This document shows, one piece after another, positions 39,183-48,651 of a stretch of DNA of 64,000 bases; position 1 is the first letter of the stretch; every line of letters starts with the position of its first letter. The notes beneath the pieces are model-generated. The model did no database searches. It saw only the letters and a list, made by a program, of their open reading frames with translations, and had not been told where the DNA came from. The DNA comes from Type-B symbiont of Plautia stali (GTDB lineage Bacteria > Pseudomonadota > Gammaproteobacteria > Enterobacterales > Enterobacteriaceae), in assembly GCA_001485295.1 (NCBI GenBank), contig BBOA01000010.1, positions 1 through 64,000 on the forward strand. Reading direction: 5' to 3'. The translations under genes and the position numbers were made by a program.

Positions 39183-39779
39183 TCTTCCGCTTTCATCGCC
39201 GCAATCACTGAAAAGGACGCTGCTCGTGTGTCGCTGCAAAGCGCTGCAGCGCCGGCCGGCGGTCTTAGGCTGAAATCGACGACGCGGAACCAGCCCAGCA
39301 CGTTGAATAGGTAAGCGTCAACGACGGTGAAGTGGTCTGCATAAAGATAAAAGTTTGTCGCCCAGCATTTCCGCCAGCTAGTCGAGGCGTTTAGTCAGGG
39401 TAGCGGTGGCCGCCGCTTTCCACTCTGGCGTCATAGCCGGGTTAAAAAAGGCGCCGATGCCTTTGTGCAGTTCGGTCGAAATAAGGTTCATCTATTCCAG
39501 CACGGCGTAGCACGCTTCGCTGCTGGCCGCCAGCAAGTTGCTTTCAGACTTTAAATCCGCCAGATACTGCGCGATAACCGCGCCTTTCGTCAGCACATGA
39601 CCATTGTCAAGCTACAGTGCCTGCACATACCCTTTGCTGTTGATCACTAGAAAATCACCGTCTTCAGCAGTGTGTTTGGTTTTTAGATCCACCGCGAAGG
39701 AACAATGTGGTAAGCCGGTTTCATCCAGAACGATATGTGTCGTAAGCGAGCAGGCGCCCGCCTTGTAAAAAAGTTTCAT
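39174..39779 (-). pseudogene. Glutathione S-transferase (GstA-like) remnant
   Basis: MKLFYKAGACSLTTHIVLDE is the beta-class GST start with Cys10; VINSKGYVQAL is followed by TAG instead of the Gln in L-Q-LDNGHVLTKGAVIAQYL. Two further TAG codons replace Trp (VLE-W-MNLISTELHKG, KRLD-W-LAEMLGDK), and a frameshift removes the C-terminus. Converges on the dehydrogenase remnant with a short overlap. Confidence 0.82.
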
Positions 39780-40026
39780 ATCGTTGTTAATCCTTGATTT
39801 GTTTTTTTTGCCGACGCAGTCTACGGCAGCGCAAGTGCGTCGCGCCATTGCGTTTTGTGCTAATGCGGGGAATTTACGTGGTTTTCTTGAGGAGCTGATA
39901 CAGAATCGCGGTAAACCCTACAGCGAAATGCAGGCTATCGCCTAGACTTAAGGTTCGCCTGCGGCGCGCCGCAGCAGATGATGGCTAGCCGGAGCGGGCT
40001 TGCAGGATGCACTGACGGGAGAGATT

Positions 40027-40560
40027 ATGCTGTGGTTGTGGAATGTTTTGATTGTGTTGCTGACCGTGATCACGATGGAGATGACAGCTGCACTGTCGCA
40101 CAAATATATTATGCACGGATGGGGATGGGCCTGGCACTGCTCGCATCATGAACCCCACAGTAGCTGGTTTGAAGTGAACGATCTTTACGCCGTTGTGTTC
40201 GCCGCGCTGGCAATTTTGTTGATCTATCTGGGCAGTCGAGGCGTCTGGCCGCTGCAGTGGATAGGCGCAGGTATGACGCTCTACGGACTGCTCTATTTTA
40301 TTGTGCATGACGGTCTGGTGCACCAGCGCTGGCCCTTTAAGTACATCCCGCGCCGCGGCTACTTTAAACGCCTCTATATGGCGCATCGCATGCATCACGC
40401 GGTGCGCGGACGTGAAGGTTGCGTCTCGTTCGGCTTCCTCTATGCCCCGCCGCTGTCAAAGCTGCAGGAGACTCTGCGTCAGCGCCACGGCCGTCGACCT
40501 AACGCGGACGCTGCCAAAGCGCGTCGGGACGCGGCGGCGAAGCGCCCGCCCGAGACCTGA
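40027..40560 (+). CDS. crtZ: Beta-carotene hydroxylase
   Basis: 177 residues from ATG 40027 with GGGAGAG ahead; P. ananatis CrtZ is about 175. It belongs to the membrane fatty-acid hydroxylase family, with the di-iron His motifs HKYIMH, HCSHHEPH, HDGLVH and HRMHH and about four membrane helices. It hydroxylates both beta-ionone rings of beta-carotene at C3/C3' to give zeaxanthin. It reads against the rest of the crt cluster, and its last 62 bases overlap the 3' end of crtB. Intact. Confidence 0.95.
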   Translation: MLWLWNVLIVLLTVITMEMTAALSHKYIMHGWGWAWHCSHHEPHSSWFEVNDLYAVVFAALAILLIYLGSRGVWPLQWIGAGMTLYGLLYFIVHDGLVHQRWPFKYIPRRGYFKRLYMAHRMHHAVRGREGCVSFGFLYAPPLSKLQETLRQRHGRRPNADAAKARRDAAAKRPPET

Positions 40561-41428
40561 TCGCTTGCACTGCGCTAGCAGTTAGTAGAAGGAGCTTCTC
40601 CTGCTTGCTGGTCGACTGACGGCGATCCCAGGCGGCCTCGCCCGCGCTATACACCTTTACGCCTATACGGCGATAAACCTCTTTCGCCGTGGCGATCGCC
40701 CAGGCGGAGCGCAGCGGCAATCCCGCTAGTCCGACTGAGGCGGAAGCATAATAAGGCTCCGCTTCGCTCACAAGCCGACGCGCTAGGCCGGCCAGCGCCG
40801 GTCGATGCGCGCGATCGGCAAAGTGAAGCCGGTCCAGTCCCGCCTCTTCCAGCCAGCTTTCCGGCAGATAACAGCGGCCGACTCTCGTATCCTCGACGAT
40901 ATCGCGCGCGATATTGGTCAGCTGGAAAGCGATACCGAGATCGCATGCGCGATCCAGCGTTGCCTCGTCGCGCACGCCCATAATTTGCGCTATCATCAGC
41001 CCGACGACCCCAGCGACTTGGTAGCAGTAGCGCAGAGTATCCTGTAGCGTTTCATAACGCGCGCCGCGCACGTCCATGGCGAACCCTTCGAGATGGTCAA
41101 AGGCGTAAGTCGGTGAAATATTGTGGGCGAGCGCCACTTCCTGAAAGGCGGCGAACGCCGGCTCGTGCATCTGGGCGCCTGCATAGGCCTGACGCGTTTT
41201 ACATTCCAGCTTCGCCAGACGCTGTAGCGGCGTCTGCGCTGAGGGAACCTCGCCCGGAAAGCCGAGCTGCTGGTCGTCGATCATATCGTCGCAGTGGCGG
41301 CACCAGGCATAGAGCATCAGTACGCTGCGCCGCGTTTTGGCGTCGAACAGCTTCGAGGCCGTGGCGAAGCTCTTCGACCCAACCTCCATTATTTCGACGG
41401 CGTGGTGCAGCAGCGTCGGATTATTCAT
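40499..41428 (-). CDS. crtB: Phytoene synthase
   Basis: 309 residues from MNNPTLLHHAVEIMEVGSKS (ATG 41428; 8-base overlap with the crtI end). It joins two geranylgeranyl diphosphates head to head to 15-cis-phytoene. Asp-rich motifs are CDDMIDD (about residue 52) and NIARDIVED (about 175), and it ends in the family's usual LWQRP-type tail. Fully open; the 3' end overlaps convergent crtZ. Fourth enzyme gene of the operon E-(idi)-X-Y-I-B. Confidence 0.95.
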   Translation of the reverse strand: MNNPTLLHHAVEIMEVGSKSFATASKLFDAKTRRSVLMLYAWCRHCDDMIDDQQLGFPGEVPSAQTPLQRLAKLECKTRQAYAGAQMHEPAFAAFQEVALAHNISPTYAFDHLEGFAMDVRGARYETLQDTLRYCYQVAGVVGLMIAQIMGVRDEATLDRACDLGIAFQLTNIARDIVEDTRVGRCYLPESWLEEAGLDRLHFADRAHRPALAGLARRLVSEAEPYYASASVGLAGLPLRSAWAIATAKEVYRRIGVKVYSAGEAAWDRRQSTSKQEKLLLLTASAVQAIRSRAGASPPRPDALWQRPR

Positions 41429-42902
41429 GCAGATCCTCAAGCATCAGGCTTGCTGTGGCTTTGGCGGAACCAATCACGCCAGGAATGCCCGCGCCGGGAT
41501 GGGTGCCCGCGCCGACTAGATAGAGATTGCGGATTTGGCTATCGCGGTTGTGGGGCCGGAACCAGGCGCTCTGCCGTAAAATCGGCTCGACCGAAAACGC
41601 GGAACCCTGATACGCATTCAGCTCGTCGCGAAAATCAAAAGGGGTAAACATGCGGTGCGTTACCAGCTGGCTGCGTAATCCGGGCATATAGTGCTGCTCC
41701 AGATAGGCGAAAATACGGTCGCGTAGCCGCGGACCTTCGATGTTCCAGTCAAGATCGGCGGTGCCGAGATGAGGCACCGGTGCCAGCACGTAGTAGCTGC
41801 TGCAGTCCGGCGGCGCCAGAGAAGGATCGGTGACGCAGGGCGCATGCAGATAGAGCGAAAAATCCTCCGCCAGTACGTCGTGATTAAAGATCTCGTCAAT
41901 CAGCTCGCGGTAGCGCGGCCCGAAGCAGACGGTGTGATGCGCCAGCTGATCGTGATGATGGTTCAGGCCGAAATAGAGCACAAACAGCGAATTGCTCATG
42001 CGCTTGCCTTTCAATTTGCTGGCCTGAGCGGCCGCAGCGGGATGCTGAGTCAGCAGGTCGCCATAGGTATGCACCACGTCGGCGTTGGAGGCGACCGCGC
42101 GGGTCTCAAAGACGCGGCCATCCTGCAGATGCACCGCCGAAATCGCCTCGCCTTTCGCCTCGATATGGCTGACGCGCGCGTTCAGCTCCAGCGTGCCGCC
42201 CAAATCCTGAAATAGCTTCAGCATGCCCTGAACCAGCACGCCGGTGCCGCCGCGCGGAAACCAGACGCCCGATTCGCGCTCCAGCGCATGGATCAGCGTG
42301 TAGATAGAGGAGGTGGCGAACGGGTTGCCGCCGATCAGCAGCGAGTGAAAAGAGAAGGCCTGACGCAGCTTTTCATCTTCGATAAAGCTCGCCACTTTGT
42401 TGTAGACGCTGCGCCACGCCTGCAAACGCGCCAGCTGCGGCGCGGCGCGCAGCATATCGCGGAAAGAGAGAAAAGGCACGGTGCCGAGTTTCAGGTAGCC
42501 TTCGGCGAAGACGGCGCGCGAGTAGTCGAGAAACCGCTGGTAGCCCGCGACGTCGCGCGGGTTGAATTTACGGATTTCTGCTTCCAGCCGCCCTTGGTCG
42601 TTATCGTAATCGAAAATCTGGCCCGACTCCCAGCAGAGCCGATAGAAGGGCGTGACCGGCAGCAACTCGACATAGTCGCGCATCGATTTACCCGCCAGCG
42701 TAAACAGCTCTTCGATAGCGGTGGGAGCGGTGATCACTGTCGGACCGGCATCAAAGGTAAAGCCCTGATCCTGATAAACGTAGGCGCGGCCGCCTGGCTT
42801 GTCGCGCTGCTCCAGCAGTCGCGTCGGAACGCCTGCCGTCTGCAGGCGGATCGCCAGTGCCAGTCCGCCAAATCCTGCGCCAATTACCGTGGTGTGCTTC
42901 AT
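41421..42902 (-). CDS. crtI: Phytoene desaturase
   Basis: 493 residues. N-terminal FAD-binding Rossmann motif VIGAGFGGLALAIRLQ, RDKPGGRAYVYQDQGFTFDA and the C-terminal bacterial phytoene-desaturase signature GAGTHPGAGIPGVIGSAKA. It catalyses the four-step desaturation of phytoene to lycopene at the membrane. Start overlaps the end of crtY by 4 bases (ATGA type). No damage. Confidence 0.96.
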   Translation of the reverse strand: MKHTTVIGAGFGGLALAIRLQTAGVPTRLLEQRDKPGGRAYVYQDQGFTFDAGPTVITAPTAIEELFTLAGKSMRDYVELLPVTPFYRLCWESGQIFDYDNDQGRLEAEIRKFNPRDVAGYQRFLDYSRAVFAEGYLKLGTVPFLSFRDMLRAAPQLARLQAWRSVYNKVASFIEDEKLRQAFSFHSLLIGGNPFATSSIYTLIHALERESGVWFPRGGTGVLVQGMLKLFQDLGGTLELNARVSHIEAKGEAISAVHLQDGRVFETRAVASNADVVHTYGDLLTQHPAAAAQASKLKGKRMSNSLFVLYFGLNHHHDQLAHHTVCFGPRYRELIDEIFNHDVLAEDFSLYLHAPCVTDPSLAPPDCSSYYVLAPVPHLGTADLDWNIEGPRLRDRIFAYLEQHYMPGLRSQLVTHRMFTPFDFRDELNAYQGSAFSVEPILRQSAWFRPHNRDSQIRNLYLVGAGTHPGAGIPGVIGSAKATASLMLEDLHE

Positions 42903-44062
42903 TGTGATGGTCTTCGTCCAGAGGGGTGAGCGAGAATAGCTCGTAACGCCGCCAGCGCGGGGATCGGCGGCTTGCCGCTAAGAATGCGTGCACGATCGGC
43001 TAGGGTCAGCCGCCCGGCGTAAAATCGGGCGATCAGGCCCTCCGATAGTCGATAGAAACGCTGCATTACGCGCCAGCGCCGATCCGCGTCGCCCGCTAGA
43101 AACAGCATTCGGTTCAACATGCGAAAAAAGCCTTGACGCCGCCATGCCGCCTGCGCGAACTGGTGGATCCTCGACACAAGGGTTTCCGGGAAGAAATCGC
43201 CCTCTGCGACTAGCGCGTCGGCCAGCGCCGCCGCCAGCGGTAGCGAATAACCGGTAGTAGGATGAAAAAGCCCGCCGCGTAAGCCGACGCAGGCCTGACG
43301 GTTCTGCCAGAAACGATTGAAATCGCCCGCCAGGGTAATCGGCAACGCTCCGCGCTCTTCGCGCTCCAGCGTCTCCAGCTGCCAGCCCTGACGAGCGGCG
43401 TAATCGCAAATATTCTGTCGCGCCTGCACCGCAGCCAGCGAGGCGTCGTCGATATAGTGCGTATCCTCAATCAGCAGTCGCATCGGCGTTAGCGGGAGCG
43501 TGTAGACGAAGCGGTAGCCGCCCTGCTGGTCAACGGTGGCGTCCATCAAAATCGGCCCGGTGAGCTGATGCGGCTGGCTGAGTGTCCACTCCTGACCGAC
43601 GAAAGCCTGAAAGCCGATCTGCAACGCGGCGTCAGGCTGGTAGCCGCGCCCGTCGATAACCGTCCGCGCGCGCAGCACCTCGCCGCTGGCGAGCTGAGCA
43701 TGATTAGTGCCGCAGCTAGCGACGGTCTGGTTAAGCCGCAACCTGTCGCCGAGCGTATCGCGCAGCACCTCGTTGAAGCGCACAGAGGTAATACAGCAGT
43801 AGCCGCTGTCGAGCTGACGGTTGAGCTGGGGAAAACGCACCTCATAATGTGGCCAGCGGTGCACCACCAGCGGCGCGATCCAGCTGTGCTGGTCGGCGCT
43901 GAGATCTTCTTCATGGAAACACCAGGTGTGATTGCCGCCCGCCTGTGCGTCGGCATCTAGCAGCAGCACGTGCAGATCCGGTCGACAGGCTTTGAGGCGC
44001 AGCGCCAGCAGGCCGTTCGCTAGGCCAACGCCGGTTAACAGCAGATCATACTGCGAGGTCAT
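42899..44062 (-). CDS. crtY: Lycopene beta-cyclase
   Basis: 387 residues. Dinucleotide-binding start [18 protein letters not shown], then [39 protein letters not shown] and [20 protein letters not shown], all typical of CrtY. It converts lycopene to beta-carotene by forming both beta rings. Overlaps crtX by 17 bases at its start and crtI by 4 at its end, so translation is tightly coupled. Intact. Confidence 0.95.
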   Translation of the reverse strand: MTSQYDLLLTGVGLANGLLALRLKACRPDLHVLLLDADAQAGGNHTWCFHEEDLSADQHSWIAPLVVHRWPHYEVRFPQLNRQLDSGYCCITSVRFNEVLRDTLGDRLRLNQTVASCGTNHAQLASGEVLRARTVIDGRGYQPDAALQIGFQAFVGQEWTLSQPHQLTGPILMDATVDQQGGYRFVYTLPLTPMRLLIEDTHYIDDASLAAVQARQNICDYAARQGWQLETLEREERGALPITLAGDFNRFWQNRQACVGLRGGLFHPTTGYSLPLAAALADALVAEGDFFPETLVSRIHQFAQAAWRRQGFFRMLNRMLFLAGDADRRWRVMQRFYRLSEGLIARFYAGRLTLADRARILSGKPPIPALAALRAILAHPSGRRPSQ

Positions 44063-45275
44063 AGTGCTTCTCCGCGCGAACCGGCTGACGCATCAGCAGC
44101 GCGCGTTCGACGTCGCCGCAGACGGCGAGCTGCGGCTGCAGAGCCTTCATCCGCTGTTTAATCGCTTTTTTATCCAGTAGATGACGAAGATGGCGCGCAA
44201 TCTGATAGCTGGTGGCGAAGCGCGAGGCGCGAATGCCCAGACTATGATGCGCTAGGCACGCCGCGATACCGGGCTGATCGAACGCCAGCGGGATCGCTAG
44301 CAGCGGTGTAGCGGGCGCCACCGCGTCGAGCACCGTATTCAGGCCGCCATAGGTGATCGCCACGTCGGCCTGCGCCAGCGCGGCGCGCATTAGCTTGCGC
44401 GTCTGGAAATCGCTCAGTCCGCCGCAGTGGGCGATCAGCAGTTCAGCATTGAGTTCGTGGCAGGCTTTCGTCAGGGTTTTAAACAGGCCATAGAGTCCGC
44501 CCTGTAGCGCGCCAAGCGACGCGAAGACGCGCGGCTGCGCGCCGTCGTTAAACAACAGCGCGGCGCAGGAGAATGCCGGTTCGCGCAGCGGGCCAGTGGC
44601 GTGAAAGTGCGCGGGCAGCGCCCGATGCGGGAAATCGAGTGCGAGCGGCAGCTGGCTAATCTGCGCCAGCGGCGACAGACACTCATACGGCCGACGACTG
44701 CCTGAAAGGCCGAACGCCTCTGCATGACGCGCCAGCACGCGATCGTGGCTGTGTATCAGCCAGTCATAGATTTTTTCGCTGGAGGCGTAACGCGCACGCG
44801 CAGCGCTGCCGTTTTCCCATGCAAAAGGCATGACCAGCAGCGGAAAATGCGCTTCGCGATTAACCGGCAGGGCGTAGGCGACGGAAACGAAAGGCAGCCG
44901 CAGCGCCTCCGCCACCAGACCGCCGGCGGGCGCCATCTGATCGACGATCAGTCCATCCACCGCCAGCGATCGCAGCGCCGCAGGCAGCTCGCGGCAGAGC
45001 ATATCGGTGCTGCTAGCCATATCGCGGATTAAACTCAGAATGCCTAGCCCGCCAGGATGTGCTGCCAGCGGCAGCGTATGGTCGAAGCTGCCCGCCGGAT
45101 GGTAAGCCAGACTAACCGCGTGGAAATCGATAGTCGCATCGCTAAGCAGCGTGGCGCCATCCGTTTGTTGAATAAAGGTAATGCGATGGCCACGCGTTAT
45201 TAGCGCCTGAGACAGCGCCTGCAGCGTGCGCGCATGGCTGTAGAAAGGTGGGGCGATTACGGCGAAATGGCTCAT
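44046..45275 (-). CDS. crtX: Zeaxanthin glucosyltransferase
   Basis: 409 residues from ATG 45275 ([20 protein letters not shown]). GT1-family fold with the UDP-sugar site [20 protein letters not shown] and [15 protein letters not shown] near residue 330. It adds glucose to the hydroxyls of zeaxanthin, giving the polar pigments typical of Pantoea. Slightly shorter than the 431 of P. ananatis. The idi remnant upstream stays in the same frame without a stop, so a 587-codon fused reading frame (start 45809) also exists; the internal CrtX ATG, preceded by GGAGAG, is the likely start. Confidence 0.93.
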   Translation of the reverse strand: MSHFAVIAPPFYSHARTLQALSQALITRGHRITFIQQTDGATLLSDATIDFHAVSLAYHPAGSFDHTLPLAAHPGGLGILSLIRDMASSTDMLCRELPAALRSLAVDGLIVDQMAPAGGLVAEALRLPFVSVAYALPVNREAHFPLLVMPFAWENGSAARARYASSEKIYDWLIHSHDRVLARHAEAFGLSGSRRPYECLSPLAQISQLPLALDFPHRALPAHFHATGPLREPAFSCAALLFNDGAQPRVFASLGALQGGLYGLFKTLTKACHELNAELLIAHCGGLSDFQTRKLMRAALAQADVAITYGGLNTVLDAVAPATPLLAIPLAFDQPGIAACLAHHSLGIRASRFATSYQIARHLRHLLDKKAIKQRMKALQPQLAVCGDVERALLMRQPVRAEKHYDLAV

Positions 45276-46098
45276 GGCAGCTCTCCGGCGCGCAGCAGCG
45301 GCGCGAGGCACATCAGCGCTGCCGGTGCAGAAACAGGCGACGCGCCGCTGTTCGATTAGCGTCTGAAAATGGGCGATTACCGCGTCGGCGGATTGTAGGG
45401 CGCTGCTCAGCACCGCCGCCGCTTGACCGAGGATATCCGCGCCTAGGCGCAGCGCTTCAGCGGTGGGGGGAATACCCCAGTCGGTAAATGCCGTCGTCGC
45501 TGCGCACTGCTGCGGCTGCGCATTGCTGGCGCATTCACCTTCGACCGCCGACCAGCTGGTGCCGCCGGCGCCGGCAATATCGATCATGCTGACGCCCGCC
45601 TCGGCCAGCCGCTGCGCCACCTGCAGCAGATTGAGATGGACGATTAGCACCACATCCGCTTCAATCATGCTGACAGCGCCCAACGCGCGTTTGCGGCCCT
45701 GCTCGCCGAGGATCTGCGCCGTGCCGAGGTTGGCCAGCAGCGGAATATCTGTGGCGATACGGCGCAAATCGCGCGTTAGCCCGAGGTTGTTGCCGCTTTC
45801 CAGCGCCACGCGCTGCGAGCCGACGCCCAGTGCTAGACCTAGCGCCTGCGCCTCTTCGGCGAGATGATGATGGATAGCCAGCGCGCGCCGCCCCGCCGGT
45901 CATCGAGCTGATAAGAAAAGGGGCCTGCATAGGGCGGTTGAACAGCCGGGTGTGCAAATCTATCTGATCGAGATGCAACTGAGGCCGCGCGCAGTGGGTA
46001 AAATACCAGCTGGTAGAGCTGCCCTGCGCGGGTGCGGTGTGACGCAGAACAATATCTAAGTGATCGTTTTTGCTTTTCGTCAGGTCCGTGTCCTTCAT
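45276..46098 (-). pseudogene. idi: Type 2 isopentenyl-diphosphate isomerase, decayed
   Basis: Starts MKDTDLTKSKNDHLDIVLRH and reaches [14 protein letters not shown], the FMN-dependent type 2 (Fni) isomerase start, then frameshifts near 45890. The rest, in the frame of crtX, reads [20 protein letters not shown], then lacks roughly 60 residues after VHLNLLQ, resumes at [20 protein letters not shown], lacks another ~30 before [16 protein letters not shown], and ends [10 protein letters not shown]. The FMN/substrate core is deleted. DMAPP can still come directly from the MEP pathway (IspH), so loss is tolerable. Confidence 0.9.
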
Positions 46099-46132
46099 TG
46101 CTGCTCCATATACTCAGACGGGAAACGCGCGG

Positions 46133-47041
46133 TCAACCGACCGAAGCGAGTTTTTTGTCAAACCAAGCCTGCACGAAATGCCGGGTGGCGTAGCCGCTGT
46201 CGCAGGCGGCCGCTAGGTGGCGATCGGCGCGTTGTATATGGTCGCGCAGACGCTTTTCCACCACCTTGCTGCCCAGCATATTGACCAGCGTCGATTTCCC
46301 CGCGTCCTGATGGGCATCTTTGCCGGTATCGCTTAAGTCGTCACACAGGTCGTCCAGCAGCTGAAACGCCTGACCAAGATCCAGCGAGAAGCGGTACAGT
46401 TTTTCGCGCGATTCCAGCGGCGCGCCCGCTACCACAGAGGCCATCTGCATCGCCGCGCTAAAAAGCGCGCTGGTTTTGTAATGGTTGGTAAGCTGAATGG
46501 CGTCGGCGCTGCGCTGCTGACTGCCTTCGGTAAGATCGCGAAACTGTCCCTGTACCAGCCCCTGAATGCCGACAGCGTGAGAAAGCTCCGCCACTGCCTG
46601 AGCTTTCGCATGGCTGCTGATTCCTTCCGCCAGCGCGATAACGCCAAAGGCGCGGCTCAGCAGGGCGACAGTCGCCAAGATCGCCACCGGTTCGCCGAAC
46701 TGGCGATGAATAGTCGGACGCCCGCGCCGCAGTTCGGCATCGTCCATACAGGGGATATCGTCGAGGATCAGTGAAGCGGCGTGCACCATCTCAATGGCGC
46801 AGGCGAAATCGAGCAGGCCGCCCGCGTCGTCGCGGTAGCCGAGATCCTGCGCGGCCAGTATCAGCAGCACGGGGCGGATGCGTTTACCCGGCGCCAGCGC
46901 GCCTTCGCGCATGGCGAGGCCCACGCAGTCGCGTTCGTTTTCAGCCGGCAACAGGCGATCGAGACGCTGCTCGATATCAGCTAGTAGCATCAGAGGGTCG
47001 CTGGGGATAAGAGTGAGATCTCTTTCAGCAAAAATGGTCAT
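46133..47041 (-). CDS. crtE: Geranylgeranyl diphosphate synthase
   Basis: 302 residues from ATG 47041 (AAGGA 10 bases upstream); an in-frame upstream ATG would add 24 atypical residues. Trans-prenyltransferase with the first Asp-rich motif ILDDIPCMDD, GKRIRPVLLIL and the second motif LLDDLCDD. It extends FPP/DMAPP with IPP to GGPP, the entry step of carotenoid synthesis. First gene of the operon; the promoter should be in 47042-47254. Intact. Confidence 0.95.
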   Translation of the reverse strand: MTIFAERDLTLIPSDPLMLLADIEQRLDRLLPAENERDCVGLAMREGALAPGKRIRPVLLILAAQDLGYRDDAGGLLDFACAIEMVHAASLILDDIPCMDDAELRRGRPTIHRQFGEPVAILATVALLSRAFGVIALAEGISSHAKAQAVAELSHAVGIQGLVQGQFRDLTEGSQQRSADAIQLTNHYKTSALFSAAMQMASVVAGAPLESREKLYRFSLDLGQAFQLLDDLCDDLSDTGKDAHQDAGKSTLVNMLGSKVVEKRLRDHIQRADRHLAAACDSGYATRHFVQAWFDKKLASVG

Positions 47042-47254
47042 GATGGCAGTCCTTACTTGCAGGTGAGCGCGTCGGCCTGTCGTAATTGCAATGAACGAAG
47101 TGGCGTAAGTCAAGCCATCATTAAATAAATAGAGCCGGTTATTGTTATTTCCGCCCTGCGCTCACGTTCTTTTTTTGACGCGACGGTAAAATAAAGCGTA
47201 GACGAGAATTTGCAGCCTGACGGGTAAAAAGGAAATAAGTAACAATAATTTTAA

Positions 47255-47842
47255 TTACGAACTAAATGCGTCGTCACTCTGCGCGGGCGCGCTGGAAATC
47301 ATCTGGCTAAGTAAAGCGAGCACGCGGCTGACCTCCTGCGGCGTGAGCGCGCCGTCTTTGGCGAAACGTACAATGCCTTGCACATCGAGAATAACGATGG
47401 CGGAGCCGTGCGGGGTCAGCTGCCAGCTGTTTAGCGCCACGCCGCTGCTGTCGATGACGAAGTGTTGCCAAGGCGCGTTGCGCTTGCTCGCTTTAATACT
47501 GCGTTCGACGAAGATAGCGCTTCCAAGGATCGAATCGTCGGTATTGACGATAGTGGTGGTCTGAAAGCGGCCACGCGGAAAGTGGGCTTGCTGGATAGTG
47601 TCGATAAGCGGTGCGTTCTGATCTTTGGCCGACAACCGTCCGGCAACGTGAATCACCATATGGACTTTGCCGGTGAGCGACTGGATGCTCCAGCGCTGAT
47701 AGCCCAACGTCTGCTGCTGCATCACGACTTCACCTTCGTTAGCGATAAAAACCGGCGGCAGCGGTTTTCCGGTTTCGATACTGTGCGCGCCGGCAATGCC
47801 GGGTAGAAGTAAGCTGGTAAGCAGCAGTAAATAGCGTTTCAT
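47255..47842 (-). CDS. ytfJ: YtfJ family periplasmic protein
   Basis: 195 residues from ATG 47842 with GAGGATGC before it. Signal peptide MKRYLLLLTSLLLPGIAGA, then HSIETGKPLPPVFIANEGEV. YtfJ proteins adopt a thioredoxin-like fold without the CxxC pair; function is unknown. The body (NAPLIDTIQQAHFPRGRFQT, VILDVQGIVRFAKDGALTP) is complete. An upstream in-frame ATG at 47890 would precede the signal peptide and is unlikely. Not obviously part of the crt operon. Confidence 0.88.
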   Translation of the reverse strand: MKRYLLLLTSLLLPGIAGAHSIETGKPLPPVFIANEGEVVMQQQTLGYQRWSIQSLTGKVHMVIHVAGRLSAKDQNAPLIDTIQQAHFPRGRFQTTTIVNTDDSILGSAIFVERSIKASKRNAPWQHFVIDSSGVALNSWQLTPHGSAIVILDVQGIVRFAKDGALTPQEVSRVLALLSQMISSAPAQSDDAFSS

Positions 47843-48026
47843 GCATCCTCGCGCTCGAAAGAGAAAAGCTATAAGCTTGGGCGAAAACACGCCGCATCGC
47901 CAGTGAAGAAAAGATGAATTTTTACACTTAGCTCATAAAGTAATCACTCGCTCAATGAACCAGATCAAAAAACCGAGTGCCAAATAGTTTAAAGATACAG
48001 GTAATCATTCGCAAAAGGAGACGGAT

Positions 48027-48239
48027 ATGAAATATGAGTTAATGGCTCTGCCTGAAATCGCACGCTATCTTGGCGTATCGCCATCTCCACTGGGGCGCGC
48101 CTATTGTAACCGGAAAACGCTGGGCGTCGTGCCACTGCCCGAGCCGCTGAATCATGTCTCTTTTAGTCAGCGCTACTGGTCGCGAGAAGAGGTGCGCCAG
48201 TTTCGGCATACGCTGCAGCGCGTGCGATATCACGCCTAG
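48027..48239 (+). CDS. Small protein with possible helix-turn-helix
   Basis: 70 residues with a strong AAAAGGAG site. MALPEIARYLGVSPSPLGRA resembles the first helices of an excisionase/MerR-like winged helix, and the rest is basic (QRYWSREEVRQFRHTLQRVR). No partner domain. DNA binding is an inference from this pattern only. Intact beside the ytfJ/PepSY region. Confidence 0.6.
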   Translation: MKYELMALPEIARYLGVSPSPLGRAYCNRKTLGVVPLPEPLNHVSFSQRYWSREEVRQFRHTLQRVRYHA

Positions 48240-48244
48240 CAAAA

Positions 48245-48266
48245 AGGGAAGGTTTTCACCTTCCCT
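48245..48266 (-). terminator. Rho-independent terminator
   Basis: On the minus strand: AGGGAAGG, loop TGAAAA, CCTTCCCT, then TTTTGC. It lies 5 bases past the stop of the minus-strand 82-residue gene and also just after the converging small HTH gene, so it may serve both partly. Confidence 0.82.
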
Positions 48267-48270
48267 CTGC

Positions 48271-48519
48271 TTAACTCCTGCTAACCGTCCCGCTCATCAC
48301 GCCGCTAGCCTCCGCATCCACTAGAAAACAGATTAGAGTGGCGTCGCGCTCGGCGGTGACGGTGGATAGCGCGTCGGTATCGCCCGCCACGTCGCCTTGC
48401 TTCAGCGTGATCATATCGACAATTGCCAGTGGCCCGAAGCGTTCACCCGGACGCAGGCGGCGAATAGTAAAGGGGCCATATTCAAACAGCTGGCCGCGAT
48501 GGGTGCGCACAACGTTCAT
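48271..48519 (-). CDS. Unknown 82-residue protein
   Basis: MNVVRTHRGQLFEYGPFTIR, RLRPGERFGPLAIVDMITLK and a Thr/Ala-rich C-terminus (TDALSTVTAERDATLICFLV). The R-P-G-E-R-F-G-P-L segment recalls the start of pirin/cupin proteins, but the rest does not fit and I do not assign it. Preceded by AGGAGA and followed by a terminator, so it looks like a complete small gene. Confidence 0.6.
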   Translation of the reverse strand: MNVVRTHRGQLFEYGPFTIRRLRPGERFGPLAIVDMITLKQGDVAGDTDALSTVTAERDATLICFLVDAEASGVMSGTVSRS

Positions 48520-48612
48520 CTTCTCCTGTTTTTGTGCGTTAACAAGAGGATAAACAGATTAAAAAAGATGAGAAGGCGGGGAATTTGCTTAGAGTATTCA
48601 GCTTTTTTGAAT

Positions 48613-48642
48613 AAGCTGCCCGCCCGTTCGGGCGGGCAGCTT
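48613..48642. repeat. 13-bp perfect inverted repeat between genes
   Basis: AAGCTGCCCGCCC, loop GTTC, GGGCGGGCAGCTT. Very stable hairpin 10 bases past the PepSY gene stop. There is no adjacent T run on either strand in the correct position; it may still act as a transcript-end barrier. Confidence 0.7.
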
Positions 48643-48651
48643 AAGAAGGGG

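Noticed and set aside
42288-42929. 213-codon open frame antisense to crtI
   Set aside because: Same shadow effect; crtI is unambiguous.
48613-48642. Rho-independent terminator of the PepSY gene
   Set aside because: The stem is strong, but no T run follows on the required strand; listed as an inverted repeat.
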